Positions 43,401-52,901 of a stretch of 58,751 bases of DNA are shown piece after piece. This DNA is from Actinomycetes bacterium (GTDB taxonomy: Bacteria; Actinomycetota; Actinomycetes; Actinomycetales; Actinomycetaceae). Positions within the stretch are counted from its first letter, which is position 1, and the number at the start of each line of letters is the position of its first letter. A program made the translations under genes and the position numbers. The stretch lies in NCBI GenBank assembly GCA_023387755.1, contig JAEWHO010000103.1, positions 1 through 58,751 of the forward strand. The letters run 5' to 3'. Under the pieces are notes generated by a model. The model was not told where the DNA came from. It ran no database searches and worked only from the letters and a program-made list of their open reading frames with translations.

Positions 43401-43642
43401 ATCATTGGAGGATCAGACGGCAAAAAACATATACGTCAAGAACAGGACGCGCGTCACGTTTCTTCGTGTTGCGGACCCCTGACGACCTTGAAATACTGGT
43501 CTGTAGACGCCGCGCGATGTCTGCCCCCCTGCGATTCGCGCGGCGTCGCCCCATATCAGAACAGATGTGTTGTTGGGCGCTAATTCTGGGCCGGACGGCG
43601 TTGCAAGCAGCGACTTTTAAGGCTGCCCGATAGCGTGGAAGA

Positions 43643-46600
43643 ATGACCCCGTCTCTGTTCTTTAGCCGCCGTCGCCGCAATAGCGAGAATGACGCGCCTG
43701 CGGCACCACCCGCGCCCGCACGCCCCACTCGCGCGCCCGCCCGGGCTGCCCGCCCGCAAAAACGAGACGAATCCCCGGCGCCTGCACGCCCGAGCGTGGT
43801 CTCGGAGGACACCAAATTCCTCATCCGTCGTGCCCTGCGCACCTGGAACGCTCAAATCGCAGATCTCACGGGCGTATCCTCACTAACCGATATTTCAGAC
43901 CTCGGCGATGCCTGCCTCGATCTGTCCCGCGCGCACCCGTCGGGCATCGCGCAGCTGTATGCCGCCCGCCCCACCCGGCTGACCAATCTGCTGCGTGAAG
44001 GTGCGGCCTATTCGAAGGGCCGCCGAGCCGCCAAGAACGTCGTCGAGAAGGCCCAAGAACTGGAGGAACAGCACGGGCAAGCCTCCCTGTACCTGGCGAT
44101 CGGGGTAGCCCAGTGGACCGAGATGGTCGATATGCCGGTGGCTCCGGCCCGCAACTCCTCACATTTCGCTCCGGCCGGTTCATTACGTGCCGATGAGGCG
44201 GGCCTACCCCGCCCACTCCCCGCCACCGCGGGAGCAGCCGCGATCAGTGGTACCTCTCCCTCCGGTGCGCCTACCGAAAAACGTATGCGTGAATATGCTG
44301 CCCCCATTTTGCTGCGCCCGGTGCGCATCACGGTGGATCCGCAGACCGACGGCGATATTGAGCTCTGCCTGGAGCCGGGGATTGAACTGAACCCCGCGCT
44401 GGAAACCTCGTTGCGGGCAGCGGGCTCGACCCTTCGAGAAGAAGACGTGGCGCGTAGCGTCGTCACCGAACATGGGTTCACCCCGCGCACGGCGCTCAGT
44501 ATGGTCATTAGCCAGGCAGCCGAGCGCCTGGAAGGATTCCGCTATGACGAACGGATTATGGTGGCACCGTTCGTAAACCCGGGCCAGCTGCTGGCGGCCG
44601 ACCTGCACAGTTTGGAAAATGATCTTGCCTCCCGTGAGTTGGTAGCCGCCCTGGCCGGTGACCCGGCGTGCCGACGTCGTCTGGCCCAAGAACTCCCTGA
44701 GATTTCCCGCGGAGACCGCGCTCCCGATGCGGAACGTGGGGTAGGCGATTTGGCTCCCGTGCAGCAGACGGTCGTGGAACTGGCTGCGGCGGGGCGATCC
44801 TTTATGGTCGATACTGCGCCAGGTGCCAATGAGGGAGATGTGATTGCGGCGGTCCTGGCCGATGCGGCGGCGTCAGGCAAGTCGGTAGCCCTGGTGTGTG
44901 GCACCCACGCGCGGGCGGTGACGGACCGGGCAGCCCTCGCACGCCTGAATCTGGACGACCTCATCTTGGATTTGACCGGCCCGCGGTGGCGGACCACCGC
45001 CCTGGAGCGCCTGCGGGACGGTTTCGTAGAACACGAGGATACGCTCGACGACGCCGCCATTATCGAACAGCGCGAATCACTGGTGCGTACCCGCGAGGTG
45101 CTAGGCCAGTATGTGGACTCGCTGCACCGCGAACACGAACCCTGGGGCGTCTCGGCCCATATGGCCCTGCAGGAACTGGCCCGGCTCACCTCGGATCGGC
45201 CCGTGCCGCGCACACGGGTGCGGCTCGACGGCGCTGACCTAGAGGGGCTGACGCCAGCGCGTAGAGAAGAACTGATCGACCTGCTGGAGAAGGCCGCAGA
45301 GCTGGGAGCCTTCAGCCTCCGCCGTCACCAGACCGCCTGGTATGGTGCCCAGCTCCAGGACGCCAACCAAGCCGATCGGGCCCTGCGGATCGCCGAGAAA
45401 CTCTCCCTCACCTTGCTACCGGAACTCGTGCAACGGGCACAGGCAATCACCCAGGACACCGGGCTCACTGAAGTGTCCACGGTGGCCGAGCTACGTGAGC
45501 AACTGACGATGCTGCAGGGGGTGCGCCAGGCCCTGGATGTTTTCTCCCCGCAAATCTTTGAGACTTCTGCCGCGCAGATGGTGGTGGCTACCGCAACCAA
45601 ACAGTGGCGCGAGAAGCACGATGTGGCGATGCGCCGCTCCACCCAGCGCCGGCTGCGCAAACAGGCCCGCGATATGGTCCGGCCCGGCCGCCAGGTGGAC
45701 GACCTGCATGCCGAGTTGGTATACGTGCAGCAGCAGGCCATTATCTGGCGTAAACACTGCCCGGCCGGGGGCTGGCCGCGCCTACCGCAGGGAATGCGGG
45801 AAGTGGAAAAACTGGTAGATAGGGTGGAGCAGCACTTCGCTGAGCTCGACCCCGTCCTCAACACCACCCTCGCGGACGTTCCCTTCGATGAACTCAGTAA
45901 CCGCATGGCGGGTCTCGCTAATGACGTAGAAGGCCTCGGCACACTCCCTGAACGCACTCAGTTGGTCGCCGAGATCCGGGAGTTGGGTGGGGCCTGCCTC
46001 GTCGATGACTTCACTGAGCGGCGCGTGCCACGCGAGATGGTGCGCGCGGAGGTCGAGCTGTGCTGGTGGGCCTCCATTTTGGAGACGGTGCTGCGTTCAG
46101 ATCGGCTCTTGGCCCGGTACGACGGCGCCCGCCTGGCGGAACTGGCCGAGCAGTTCCGCCAGTTGGATCGCGCCCATATCGACTCCCTGCCGGGGCCGGT
46201 GCGACGCGCCGTCGGACGCCGACTGGTACGCGAGGTGAACCGCGATAAGGCCCGGGCCCGCGAATACTGGCGGGAACTGTCTAGTTCGCACCCGGATAAT
46301 CTGCGCTCCCTCATTTCCCGCTACCGTTCCCTTACGCACGCGCTGCGGCCGATTTGGATTTTTGCGGCCGCCCAGATTTCCCAGGTGCTAAACCAGGACG
46401 AACAGCTCGATCTGGTGGTGCTCGACGGGATCCAACACACCCCCACCGCGCATATTGTCGGCGTTCTGGCGCGTGCCCGGCAGATCGTGGTCTTTGGTGA
46501 TCCCAGACGGCGCAGTGAATCGGCGGTGGCTGACCTCGCTACGATTTTGCCGCATCACGAATTGCCCACCGATCGATCGGATCGGGAGGAGCATGTGGCT

Positions 46601-48010
46601 GCCTTCCTCGCCTCGCACGGCTATGACGGCCTAGTCGACTCGATCCCGGCTCCGCCTTCGCAGTCCACGTTGCGCTTGGAGTTGGTGGATGGTTTCGGTA
46701 TGCCCGCCGTGGGGGCAGATGCGGTTGAATCGGTGCAAACCGAGGTGGACCGGGTAGTGGATTTGGTAGTGGAGCATGCGCTGTCTCGCCCCGATGAGTC
46801 CCTGGCTGTTATTGCGCTCAACGAGCGGCACGCCCGCCGGGTAGAGGAGGCGATTTCGCGAATAGTGGCCGATTCCCCCGCGATTTCGGATTTCTTTGCG
46901 CGCGATAAACAAGAACCCTTCGCGGTGGTGGGTATTACCGAGGCAGCCGGGATGTCGCGCGATTCCATCATTATGACCGTGGGTTATGGGAAAACACCGC
47001 ACGGGCGGGTGCTACATCGACTGGGGGATATCTCTGGTCCGGACGGGTTGAGCTTGCTCATTGACGCTCTCGATGATGTGCGCCGCGAACTCGTGGTGGT
47101 CTCGTGTTTCGCCTCTGCAGACCTTGATCGCGACCGCCTGCGTGCGCCCGGAGCGGAGCTGCTCTACGATCTTCTGGCCCATATTGAGGGGGCGCACCAT
47201 GCGGGGGCCTCGGAGGCCGGCGAATTGGAAGATACCGCGCCTGATCGCCTACTCGTTGACCTGGCTGATCGTTTGTGGCGCTTGGGCTTGACCGTGGTGC
47301 CGCGCTATGGCGTGCCCGGCGGGGTGCGGATTCCGCTCGCAATCGGCCACCCGCATCGGCCCGGGGAGCTACTGGTAGCGGTGGTGACCGACGACGACGC
47401 CTACGTGGCCGAACCGTCCGTGCGCGTGCGCGAGCGGCACCGGATCGAACGCTTGCGTGACCGCGGTTGGCGCGTACACGAGGCCTTCTCCACTGCTGTA
47501 TTCATGGATCCGCAGTCGGAGGCCGAGCGGATCGTGGCCGCCGTCGTTGATGTGATGGCCGCCGATAACGACGACGACGCCACCACCCCCGGGCAGCCCA
47601 ATGCTGGCGCCACCTGCCCGGTCCCGGCAGCGGATACCGCTGACCATCAGGGAACTAGCGCGGGCGACGTTACCTCTGGCGATGCGGATGCCGCCCCGGA
47701 CGCTCATGACACCGGTGATGATAAAGGCGAGGGTACAGACTCAGCAGACGCGACTGATCCGGTTACCTTGGCAGCGCCTGAGCCGCGCGAACGTGGACCC
47801 CGCCCCGATATCGCCGCCGGGATGCCGCTGTCTGCCTACTCTGATGACCAGCTTGACGATATGGCAGTGTGGATCGCCACGGACGGGTTGCCGCGCACCG
47901 ATGAGGAGATGGTCGCCGCCCTGCGGGAAGAGCTAGAGATAACTCGCCGCGGTGCCCAAATTGACGCCGTCCTGCGGGCGGCCGCGCAGCGTAATCGCCG
48001 CGAAAGGTGA
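43643..48010 (+). CDS. large SF1-helicase-like protein with degenerate catalytic motifs
   Basis: A 1455-residue protein with the layout of the actinobacterial DNA2/UPF1-like helicases that carry a C-terminal Vsr-like nuclease. An Ala/Pro/Arg-rich N terminus is followed by a DUF4011-like region (about 50-350), a helicase region (about 380-1170) and a terminal nuclease-like domain (about 1200-1310). The expected PGTGKS Walker A reads PGANEGD (393-399), the Walker B/motif II reads VVLDGIQ (D928), the arginine motif NVAVTRAR reads LIDALDDVR, and the nuclease segments normally RIDLAV...IECDG read RIPLAI...VVTDD. The frame is open throughout, so the gene is kept. I infer a structural or binding role rather than ATP-driven unwinding. 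A small gene follows one base later. Confidence 0.8.
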   Translation: MTPSLFFSRRRRNSENDAPAAPPAPARPTRAPARAARPQKRDESPAPARPSVVSEDTKFLIRRALRTWNAQIADLTGVSSLTDISDLGDACLDLSRAHPSGIAQLYAARPTRLTNLLREGAAYSKGRRAAKNVVEKAQELEEQHGQASLYLAIGVAQWTEMVDMPVAPARNSSHFAPAGSLRADEAGLPRPLPATAGAAAISGTSPSGAPTEKRMREYAAPILLRPVRITVDPQTDGDIELCLEPGIELNPALETSLRAAGSTLREEDVARSVVTEHGFTPRTALSMVISQAAERLEGFRYDERIMVAPFVNPGQLLAADLHSLENDLASRELVAALAGDPACRRRLAQELPEISRGDRAPDAERGVGDLAPVQQTVVELAAAGRSFMVDTAPGANEGDVIAAVLADAAASGKSVALVCGTHARAVTDRAALARLNLDDLILDLTGPRWRTTALERLRDGFVEHEDTLDDAAIIEQRESLVRTREVLGQYVDSLHREHEPWGVSAHMALQELARLTSDRPVPRTRVRLDGADLEGLTPARREELIDLLEKAAELGAFSLRRHQTAWYGAQLQDANQADRALRIAEKLSLTLLPELVQRAQAITQDTGLTEVSTVAELREQLTMLQGVRQALDVFSPQIFETSAAQMVVATATKQWREKHDVAMRRSTQRRLRKQARDMVRPGRQVDDLHAELVYVQQQAIIWRKHCPAGGWPRLPQGMREVEKLVDRVEQHFAELDPVLNTTLADVPFDELSNRMAGLANDVEGLGTLPERTQLVAEIRELGGACLVDDFTERRVPREMVRAEVELCWWASILETVLRSDRLLARYDGARLAELAEQFRQLDRAHIDSLPGPVRRAVGRRLVREVNRDKARAREYWRELSSSHPDNLRSLISRYRSLTHALRPIWIFAAAQISQVLNQDEQLDLVVLDGIQHTPTAHIVGVLARARQIVVFGDPRRRSESAVADLATILPHHELPTDRSDREEHVAAFLASHGYDGLVDSIPAPPSQSTLRLELVDGFGMPAVGADAVESVQTEVDRVVDLVVEHALSRPDESLAVIALNERHARRVEEAISRIVADSPAISDFFARDKQEPFAVVGITEAAGMSRDSIIMTVGYGKTPHGRVLHRLGDISGPDGLSLLIDALDDVRRELVVVSCFASADLDRDRLRAPGAELLYDLLAHIEGAHHAGASEAGELEDTAPDRLLVDLADRLWRLGLTVVPRYGVPGGVRIPLAIGHPHRPGELLVAVVTDDDAYVAEPSVRVRERHRIERLRDRGWRVHEAFSTAVFMDPQSEAERIVAAVVDVMAADNDDDATTPGQPNAGATCPVPAADTADHQGTSAGDVTSGDADAAPDAHDTGDDKGEGTDSADATDPVTLAAPEPRERGPRPDIAAGMPLSAYSDDQLDDMAVWIATDGLPRTDEEMVAALREELEITRRGAQIDAVLRAAAQRNRRER

Positions 48011-48011
48011 G

Positions 48012-48272
48012 ATGGCAGTGACGGAACGCTTGATACATGGCCAGCCTGGCGCGGACCACTCGGCGGAAGACGGATCTGAGCCGGCACCGGCTCGGCAGCG
48101 AGAGATGCTCACGCGGCGGGAGCGGCCGCACCGGTCGCGCAGCCGTACCCGGCGGAGGAATCTCGATAGTGTACTTCCCCGCAGCGGTGAGGGTGAGTCT
48201 GCGGTGGCGTGGGGAGACGGGTCGGATAGTAATACCGAGCGTCTGCTGCGGGATGTGCCGCCGCACTGGTGA
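48012..48272 (+). CDS. small conserved-type actinobacterial protein ending in PPHW
   Basis: An 86-residue, very hydrophilic, Arg/Glu/Ser-rich protein. The ATG follows GAAAGGTGAG and lies one base after the stop of the large helicase-like gene, so the two are cotranscribed. The C terminus DSNTERLLRDVPPHW matches an ending I know from small actinobacterial proteins of unknown function. The rest looks disordered. It may be a partner of the upstream protein; that rests on gene order only. Confidence 0.65.
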   Translation: MAVTERLIHGQPGADHSAEDGSEPAPARQREMLTRRERPHRSRSRTRRRNLDSVLPRSGEGESAVAWGDGSDSNTERLLRDVPPHW

Positions 48273-48320
48273 GCCGACGCTGGTGAGCTCCAACCGGTGG
48301 GCCTTCGCCTATGACTGACG

Positions 48321-48354
48321 AAAACCGACCCAGCCAGCGGCTGGGTCGGTTTTC
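48321..48354. terminator. bidirectional terminator
   Basis: Stem AAAACCGACCCAGCC / GGCTGGGTCGGTTTT with a short AGC loop, T run on both strands. It ends both the helicase-like operon and the convergent mscL gene. Confidence 0.93.
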
Positions 48355-48422
48355 GTTTAGTGAATGCGGCAGCGCCACGCACCTGTCAGCGCAGCTTACG
48401 GGTGCGTGGCGCTGGGCGTAGG

Positions 48423-48812
48423 TTAGCGCAGCTGATCTTTGGCGAGCAGGTCGCGGATCTCGGTCAGCAAGCGCACGTCGTCAGCGGGAGCCTCGGGCTC
48501 ATCGTGAGCCTTCTTGCGGCGTTCGGCCAGCTTGTTCATCGGCATAACGATGAGGAAGTAGACGGCGGCCGATACCAGCAGGAAGTAGATGAAGGCGTTG
48601 ATCACCAGGCCGAAGGAAATGGTGGCCTGGCCGATGGTGACACTCCAGGCGCTGGCGAAATCGACATCCCCAAACAGCGCGCCGAGTAGCGGGTTGATAA
48701 TGCCCTGAACGAAGGACTCCACCACCTTGCCGAATGCGGCACCGATGACGATACCGACAGCCATCTCCACGGCGTTACCGCGGGAAATAAACTCCTTGAA
48801 TCCCTGAAGCAT
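48423..48812 (-). CDS. mscL: large-conductance mechanosensitive channel
   Basis: A 129-residue pore protein that opens under membrane tension to release solutes on hypo-osmotic shock. It has the usual MscL layout: N-terminal helix MLQGFKEFISRGNAVEMAVGIVIGAAFGKVVESFV (pore-lining TM1), periplasmic loop, TM2 INAFIYFLLVSAAVYFLIVMPMNKL and a charged C-terminal bundle helix ending DVRLLTEIRDLLAK. ATG 48812 gives the family start; the longer frame is rejected. The SAF-domain gene lies upstream on the same strand. Confidence 0.97.
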   Translation of the reverse strand: MLQGFKEFISRGNAVEMAVGIVIGAAFGKVVESFVQGIINPLLGALFGDVDFASAWSVTIGQATISFGLVINAFIYFLLVSAAVYFLIVMPMNKLAERRKKAHDEPEAPADDVRLLTEIRDLLAKDQLR

Positions 48813-48860
48813 AAAGTTAATCCTCGTGGGGTCGAGATTGGCCCGCAAAGGCCTGGGCAT

Positions 48861-49541
48861 CTAACTTGCGGGGAGGGCGGCAGTTACTGGTGCTTGGGCC
48901 GCAGCCTCCAAGAGAACTTTAGCCTCTTGGCTCGGTACAGCAACCAGCGCGTCACTGTTATGTTGGCCACCGGTGTTCAAAGGCCCGACGGCTTCGGGCG
49001 GCAAAATGGATACCACCAATGCTTTATTAGCCACCTTTTCCATCCCTGCCTCACCGGCCGCATAGAGCCAAACGGTTCGTCCCGGCTGCGCCACCGTCAT
49101 CGACCCGCGATCCGCGAACGTCACCGGTACGAGCACATATCCCGTCGGCAGATCATCCTGCGTCACCGTCCCTACCAGCATCGATTTTGTTAGCACGGTG
49201 CCCGGTTGTGCCGCAATCGCCACGTGCTCTCCGTCGGCCTGGCCTACCTCGGTGAGGGCATCGGCGGGCAGTATGGCCGGGTCCAGCTGGGCGGTGGTGA
49301 GATCGCCGGCCGCCACCGGAGCCCCTGCCGTCAGTGGGGTGTTCACGACGACGGCGCTCACCGCCACAGGTGCGGGAACAAATAAGCGCAGCATCCACCA
49401 GATTGTCGCTAGAACTAGGCAGAAACTCAGCAGATGCCGCCACCGCCAGGCGGCGATGCGGGCCGCTGGGAGCCGGCCAGGGGAGGTGAGGCGGGCGGCA
49501 GCCCGCACGGGTGAGCGCCGGCGTCGAGGAAGATGGATCAT
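48861..49541 (-). CDS. SAF-domain membrane protein (CpaB/RcpC-like)
   Basis: A 226-residue protein with a very basic N terminus (RRRRSPVRAAAR), one membrane helix (about 35-55) and an extracellular SAF domain (about 65-125: AGAPVAAGDLTTAQLDP ... VAIAAQPGTVLTKSMLV). SAF domains occur in the pilus protein CpaB and flagellar FlgA. No pilus genes are in the window, and a single-gene SAF protein beside mscL and fmdB is a recurrent actinobacterial arrangement. Function unknown. Confidence 0.82.
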   Translation of the reverse strand: MIHLPRRRRSPVRAAARLTSPGRLPAARIAAWRWRHLLSFCLVLATIWWMLRLFVPAPVAVSAVVVNTPLTAGAPVAAGDLTTAQLDPAILPADALTEVGQADGEHVAIAAQPGTVLTKSMLVGTVTQDDLPTGYVLVPVTFADRGSMTVAQPGRTVWLYAAGEAGMEKVANKALVVSILPPEAVGPLNTGGQHNSDALVAVPSQEAKVLLEAAAQAPVTAALPAS

Positions 49542-49704
49542 GTCTGCCAGCGTAAAGGTGGCGCACGGACGACTCAGAGGCCGGTGTGGACGGGCAGGCA
49601 GTGCAGGTGCGAGTGGGGATGAACCCGGTCAGCGCGGCGGGGTTATGGAAGCCAGCTGTAGCGGGCTGGAATGTTGGGCACAAACAGGGGCGCTGCTCCG
49701 ACGA

Positions 49705-49899
49705 TTAGCTGGACTTAGAGCTAGAGCGGTTATCGGTGCGGTAGAAACCGGACCCCTTCAACACTACGGCGCTCGGCTGGAAAAGTTTACGCAAACGCCC
49801 CCCGCAGCCTTCGCAGATCTTCAACGAATCTTCGTCAAAGGACTGTTTCACGCTGAATTCGTGTGCGCAATTCGTGCAGCGATACGCGTAGGTTGGCAT
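49705..49899 (-). CDS. FmdB family zinc-ribbon protein
   Basis: A 64-residue protein starting MPTYAYRCTNCAHEFSV with a second knuckle CEGCGGRLRKLF, together a four-cysteine zinc ribbon. GSGFYRTDNR is also typical of FmdB. ATG 49899 follows TTGGAGG. The name comes from a putative regulator of formamidase genes, but most members have no known role. It is divergent from the penicillin-acylase-family gene. Confidence 0.93.
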   Translation of the reverse strand: MPTYAYRCTNCAHEFSVKQSFDEDSLKICEGCGGRLRKLFQPSAVVLKGSGFYRTDNRSSSKSS

Positions 49900-49999
49900 G
49901 TGGTCCTCCAAAAACTAGCAGACTGGCAGTCTGCCCTTCCGAGTGCCAATCATACGCCGTACCTCGGCGTCATCTCCACTCGCAGCTGCTAACGCCCCC

Positions 50000-50100
50000 G
50001 CACCGCCAACTCCCCACGTCCGCGCGCCGCCGACTCCCGACACCACTGTGCCGCCGACTCCCGACACCATTGTGCCGCCGACTCCCCACGCCCCCGCACC
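50000..50100. repeat. about four tandem 24-26-bp repeats before the acylase gene
   Basis: Units based on GCCGCCGACTCCCGACACC recur with a 24-base period (perfect period at 50026-50073, diverged copies on both sides). Because 24 is a multiple of three, the upstream-extended frame reads PPTPDTTV-PPTPDTIV-PPTPHAPA. They are either leader DNA or a proline-rich N-terminal extension, depending on the true start. Confidence 0.8.
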
Positions 50101-50119
50101 GCCCGGTAGGCTGGGGCAA

Positions 50120-52786
50120 GTGAACAGGTCTGCGCTGCTTAAACGCGCCGGAATCGGCGTCGTTATTCTCATTGTCCTGGCTCTGGTGACCGTCCTCGGG
50201 GTCGGCACCTACACCGTCCGCCGCCCCCTGCCTACCGTGGACGGCTCCATCCGTCTACCTGGTTTTGCCGATACCGTCACGGTGCAGCGCGACGCCCGCG
50301 GCATCCCCACGATCACTGCCAGCAACGACCTTGACCTCATGCGTGCCCAAGGGTACGTCCACGCCCAGGACCGCTTCTTCCAGATGGACTACCGCCGCCA
50401 CGTGACCGCTGGACGCTTGGCAGAGCTGGTCGGCCCGGTACAGGCTGCAATTGACGCGGACCGCGTGATCCGCACGTTCGGCTGGCGCCGCGTTGCTGAA
50501 CAGGAATGGAAGGTTATTTCGGAGGAGTCCCGGGCGTTGCTCACAGCCTACGCTGAGGGAGTCAACACCTATATTTCTGGCCGCGAATCCTCACAGTTAG
50601 CGGCGGAATATACCGTACTGGGCTTGGCCGTGGCGGTACCGGAGATTGAACCGTGGACGCCGATCGATTCTCTGGCTTGGCTCAAAGCAATGGCGTGGGA
50701 CCTGCGCAATAACTACGAAGATGAGCTCTTGCGCGCTCAAGCGGCTGCCGATCTGGGAGATTACAACGCCGTCGACTCTCTCTTCCCGCCCTACCCGGCC
50801 GAGCAGCGCGCCCCCATCATCCCCGACGGTACCGCACCCCAGGCCCCGGTCGTCACCCCGCCGGACTCCCTCCCACCGGCCTTGCCACTGCCGGAACCCA
50901 CAAATACGTCGGCCACCGAAGCTGGCCCTGCCCTCGATCCAGCCGAGATTTCCGACGACGACGCTAGCCGCGCCCTGGCGGCGGCTAGCCGCGCACTGCA
51001 GGCAGTCCCGCAACTGGTTGGTGGCGGGGAAGGTACCGGCTCGAACTCCTTCGTGATCGCTGGCACCCACACTGCAACCGGTAAGCCAATCGTCGCCAAT
51101 GACCCGCACCTGGGCGTCTCCCAGCCCGGTATTTGGCATCAGGTGGGCTTGGCCTGTACCGAAAAGACCACCGACTGTACGTTTAACGTCTCCGGCTTCT
51201 CGATGGCCGGCATGCCCGGCGTCGTCATTGGCCATAATGATGAGCTCGCATGGGGGCTGACGAATACCGGGGCGGACGTCACCGATTTCTTCCTGGAGCG
51301 CCTCACCTCCGACAAGAGCTACCTGCGCGACGGCCAGGAAACCGAACTGCAGGTACACAATGAGACGATCAAGGTGGCCGGTGGGGAACCCATCGAACTG
51401 ACGGTCCGCGCCACGGTACACGGGCCCATCATCTCCGATGTTTTACCCACCGATGCGATCTCGGCCCTCCCGGTCCCGGCCGGTTCCCCCAGCGCCGGGG
51501 ACGGTTACGCGGTCTCGTTAGCGTGGACGGCCCTCCAACCCGGGCGCACCATGGACGCAGTCTTCGCGATTGACCGGGCTACCGATCAGGCTGAGGTGGC
51601 CGCAGCGGCCGAGCTGTTCGAAGTGCCTGCGCAAAATATTGTGTGGGCTAATACCGACGGCGATATTGGCTACCAAATGCCCGGGCGGATCCCGGTGCGG
51701 GGGATTGCTGTCCAGGCGGTTCTGCCCGCGGATGGCACCTGGCCGCGCCCGGGTTGGGATTCTGCCTTCGACTGGACCGGTTACTTACAGGGGGCGGACC
51801 TCCCCAGTGCGGTCAATCCTGAGGACGGATTCATTGTGGCTGCCAACCAGGCGATTCAAGCCCCCGGGGAGAGTCCCTTTGTAGGCCGCGATTTTGACTT
51901 CGGGTACCGCTCCCAACAGTTACGCGGGCGGATTAGCGCCGATATTGCTGCCGGCACCCCGATCACAGTGGCACGAGCTAACGAGTACATGCTGGAAGAT
52001 GGCAACCCCTATGCCGCAGCCGTAGTACCTGCGATCCTGGCGCTAGATGTGCACGACCGCTTCCTGCGCTTAGCCGTGGATCAGTTACGCAGCTGGGCGG
52101 AGGAAGGCTATCCGCAGCGAGTGGACAGCCCGGGGGCCGCTTTCTTTGCCTCTATCTGGGCACACCTGTTAAAACTCACCTTCCACGATGATCTGCCCAA
52201 CGCGCAGTTGACTAATTCTTCGCGCTGGCTGCAGGTGATGGAAAAGCTGCTGGAAGATCCGGAATCGGCCTGGTGGGATGATCGCACCACCGTCAGCGTG
52301 CGCGAAACGCGCGATGAGATACTCCAGCAAGCGCTGCAACAGGCGCGCATGGAGTTGACGAATTCCCAGGCCAAGGACCCCTCTGAGTGGCGATGGGGGA
52401 ACTTACACCAGTACGCGCCCGAACATGATGTGCTCGGCGGCGAGGATATTCCCGGCCTGGTGCGCTGGTTCTTCAACGCCCATCCCGTGGAGGTAGCGGG
52501 GGGTTCGGGAATCGTGAACGCGACCGGCTGGAATCCACGCGTCGATGAGTACGGGCGCGTCAACTATACGGTGACGACGGCACCTTCGATGCGGATGGTT
52601 GCGGATATGAGTGACCTAGACCGCTCCACCTGGGTGAATATGACCGGTAACTCTGGGCATCCGGCCTCCAAGAATTACGAGGACCAAAACGGCCCGTGGG
52701 CGCGGGGGGAAACCTTCGCTTGGCCTTTCACACCAAGCGCTGTCAAGGAGGCGGCTGTGGCCACCCTGGAGATTCAGCCTCGCTAG
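50120..52786 (+). CDS. penicillin acylase family (Ntn) hydrolase, exported
   Basis: An Ntn-hydrolase precursor of 888 residues from GTG 50120. An N-terminal membrane segment (about 9-30) exports it. The alpha chain has GIPTITASNDLDLMRAQGYVHAQDRFFQMD, and the chain-splitting site is GGEGTGSNSFVIAG with Ser308 as both autocleavage residue and nucleophile. Downstream are ANDPHLGVSQPGIWHQVGL and GLTNTGADVTDFF, typical of the beta chain. It should self-cleave into alpha and beta subunits. Members act on penicillins, acyl-homoserine lactones or other N-acyl compounds; the substrate is not predictable. A longer form from GTG 49943 would add a PPTPD-repeat N terminus. Confidence 0.9.
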   Translation: MNRSALLKRAGIGVVILIVLALVTVLGVGTYTVRRPLPTVDGSIRLPGFADTVTVQRDARGIPTITASNDLDLMRAQGYVHAQDRFFQMDYRRHVTAGRLAELVGPVQAAIDADRVIRTFGWRRVAEQEWKVISEESRALLTAYAEGVNTYISGRESSQLAAEYTVLGLAVAVPEIEPWTPIDSLAWLKAMAWDLRNNYEDELLRAQAAADLGDYNAVDSLFPPYPAEQRAPIIPDGTAPQAPVVTPPDSLPPALPLPEPTNTSATEAGPALDPAEISDDDASRALAAASRALQAVPQLVGGGEGTGSNSFVIAGTHTATGKPIVANDPHLGVSQPGIWHQVGLACTEKTTDCTFNVSGFSMAGMPGVVIGHNDELAWGLTNTGADVTDFFLERLTSDKSYLRDGQETELQVHNETIKVAGGEPIELTVRATVHGPIISDVLPTDAISALPVPAGSPSAGDGYAVSLAWTALQPGRTMDAVFAIDRATDQAEVAAAAELFEVPAQNIVWANTDGDIGYQMPGRIPVRGIAVQAVLPADGTWPRPGWDSAFDWTGYLQGADLPSAVNPEDGFIVAANQAIQAPGESPFVGRDFDFGYRSQQLRGRISADIAAGTPITVARANEYMLEDGNPYAAAVVPAILALDVHDRFLRLAVDQLRSWAEEGYPQRVDSPGAAFFASIWAHLLKLTFHDDLPNAQLTNSSRWLQVMEKLLEDPESAWWDDRTTVSVRETRDEILQQALQQARMELTNSQAKDPSEWRWGNLHQYAPEHDVLGGEDIPGLVRWFFNAHPVEVAGGSGIVNATGWNPRVDEYGRVNYTVTTAPSMRMVADMSDLDRSTWVNMTGNSGHPASKNYEDQNGPWARGETFAWPFTPSAVKEAAVATLEIQPR

Positions 52787-52796
52787 GTTGATCTCC

Positions 52797-52866
52797 CAGC
52801 CCCCGCCAGGCCAATGTCCAAGCCCCAGCCAGGCCAATGTCACAGCCCCCGCCAGGCCAATGTCAC
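52797..52866. repeat. three tandem 23-bp repeats after the acylase gene
   Basis: Three near-identical copies of AGCCCCCGCCAGGCCAATGT, period about 23, follow the acylase stop. The last GCCAGGCC can pair with GGGCCTGGC at 52876-52884, so part of the array may form a hairpin between the two convergent genes. Confidence 0.85.
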
Positions 52867-52901
52867 AGCGTGCGCCGGGCCTGGCGGTGCGGGGCTATCC
52901 C

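Noticed and set aside
52797..52866. CRISPR-like array
   Set aside because: The 23-bp units are directly adjacent with no unique spacers, and no cas genes are in the window. It is a simple tandem repeat.
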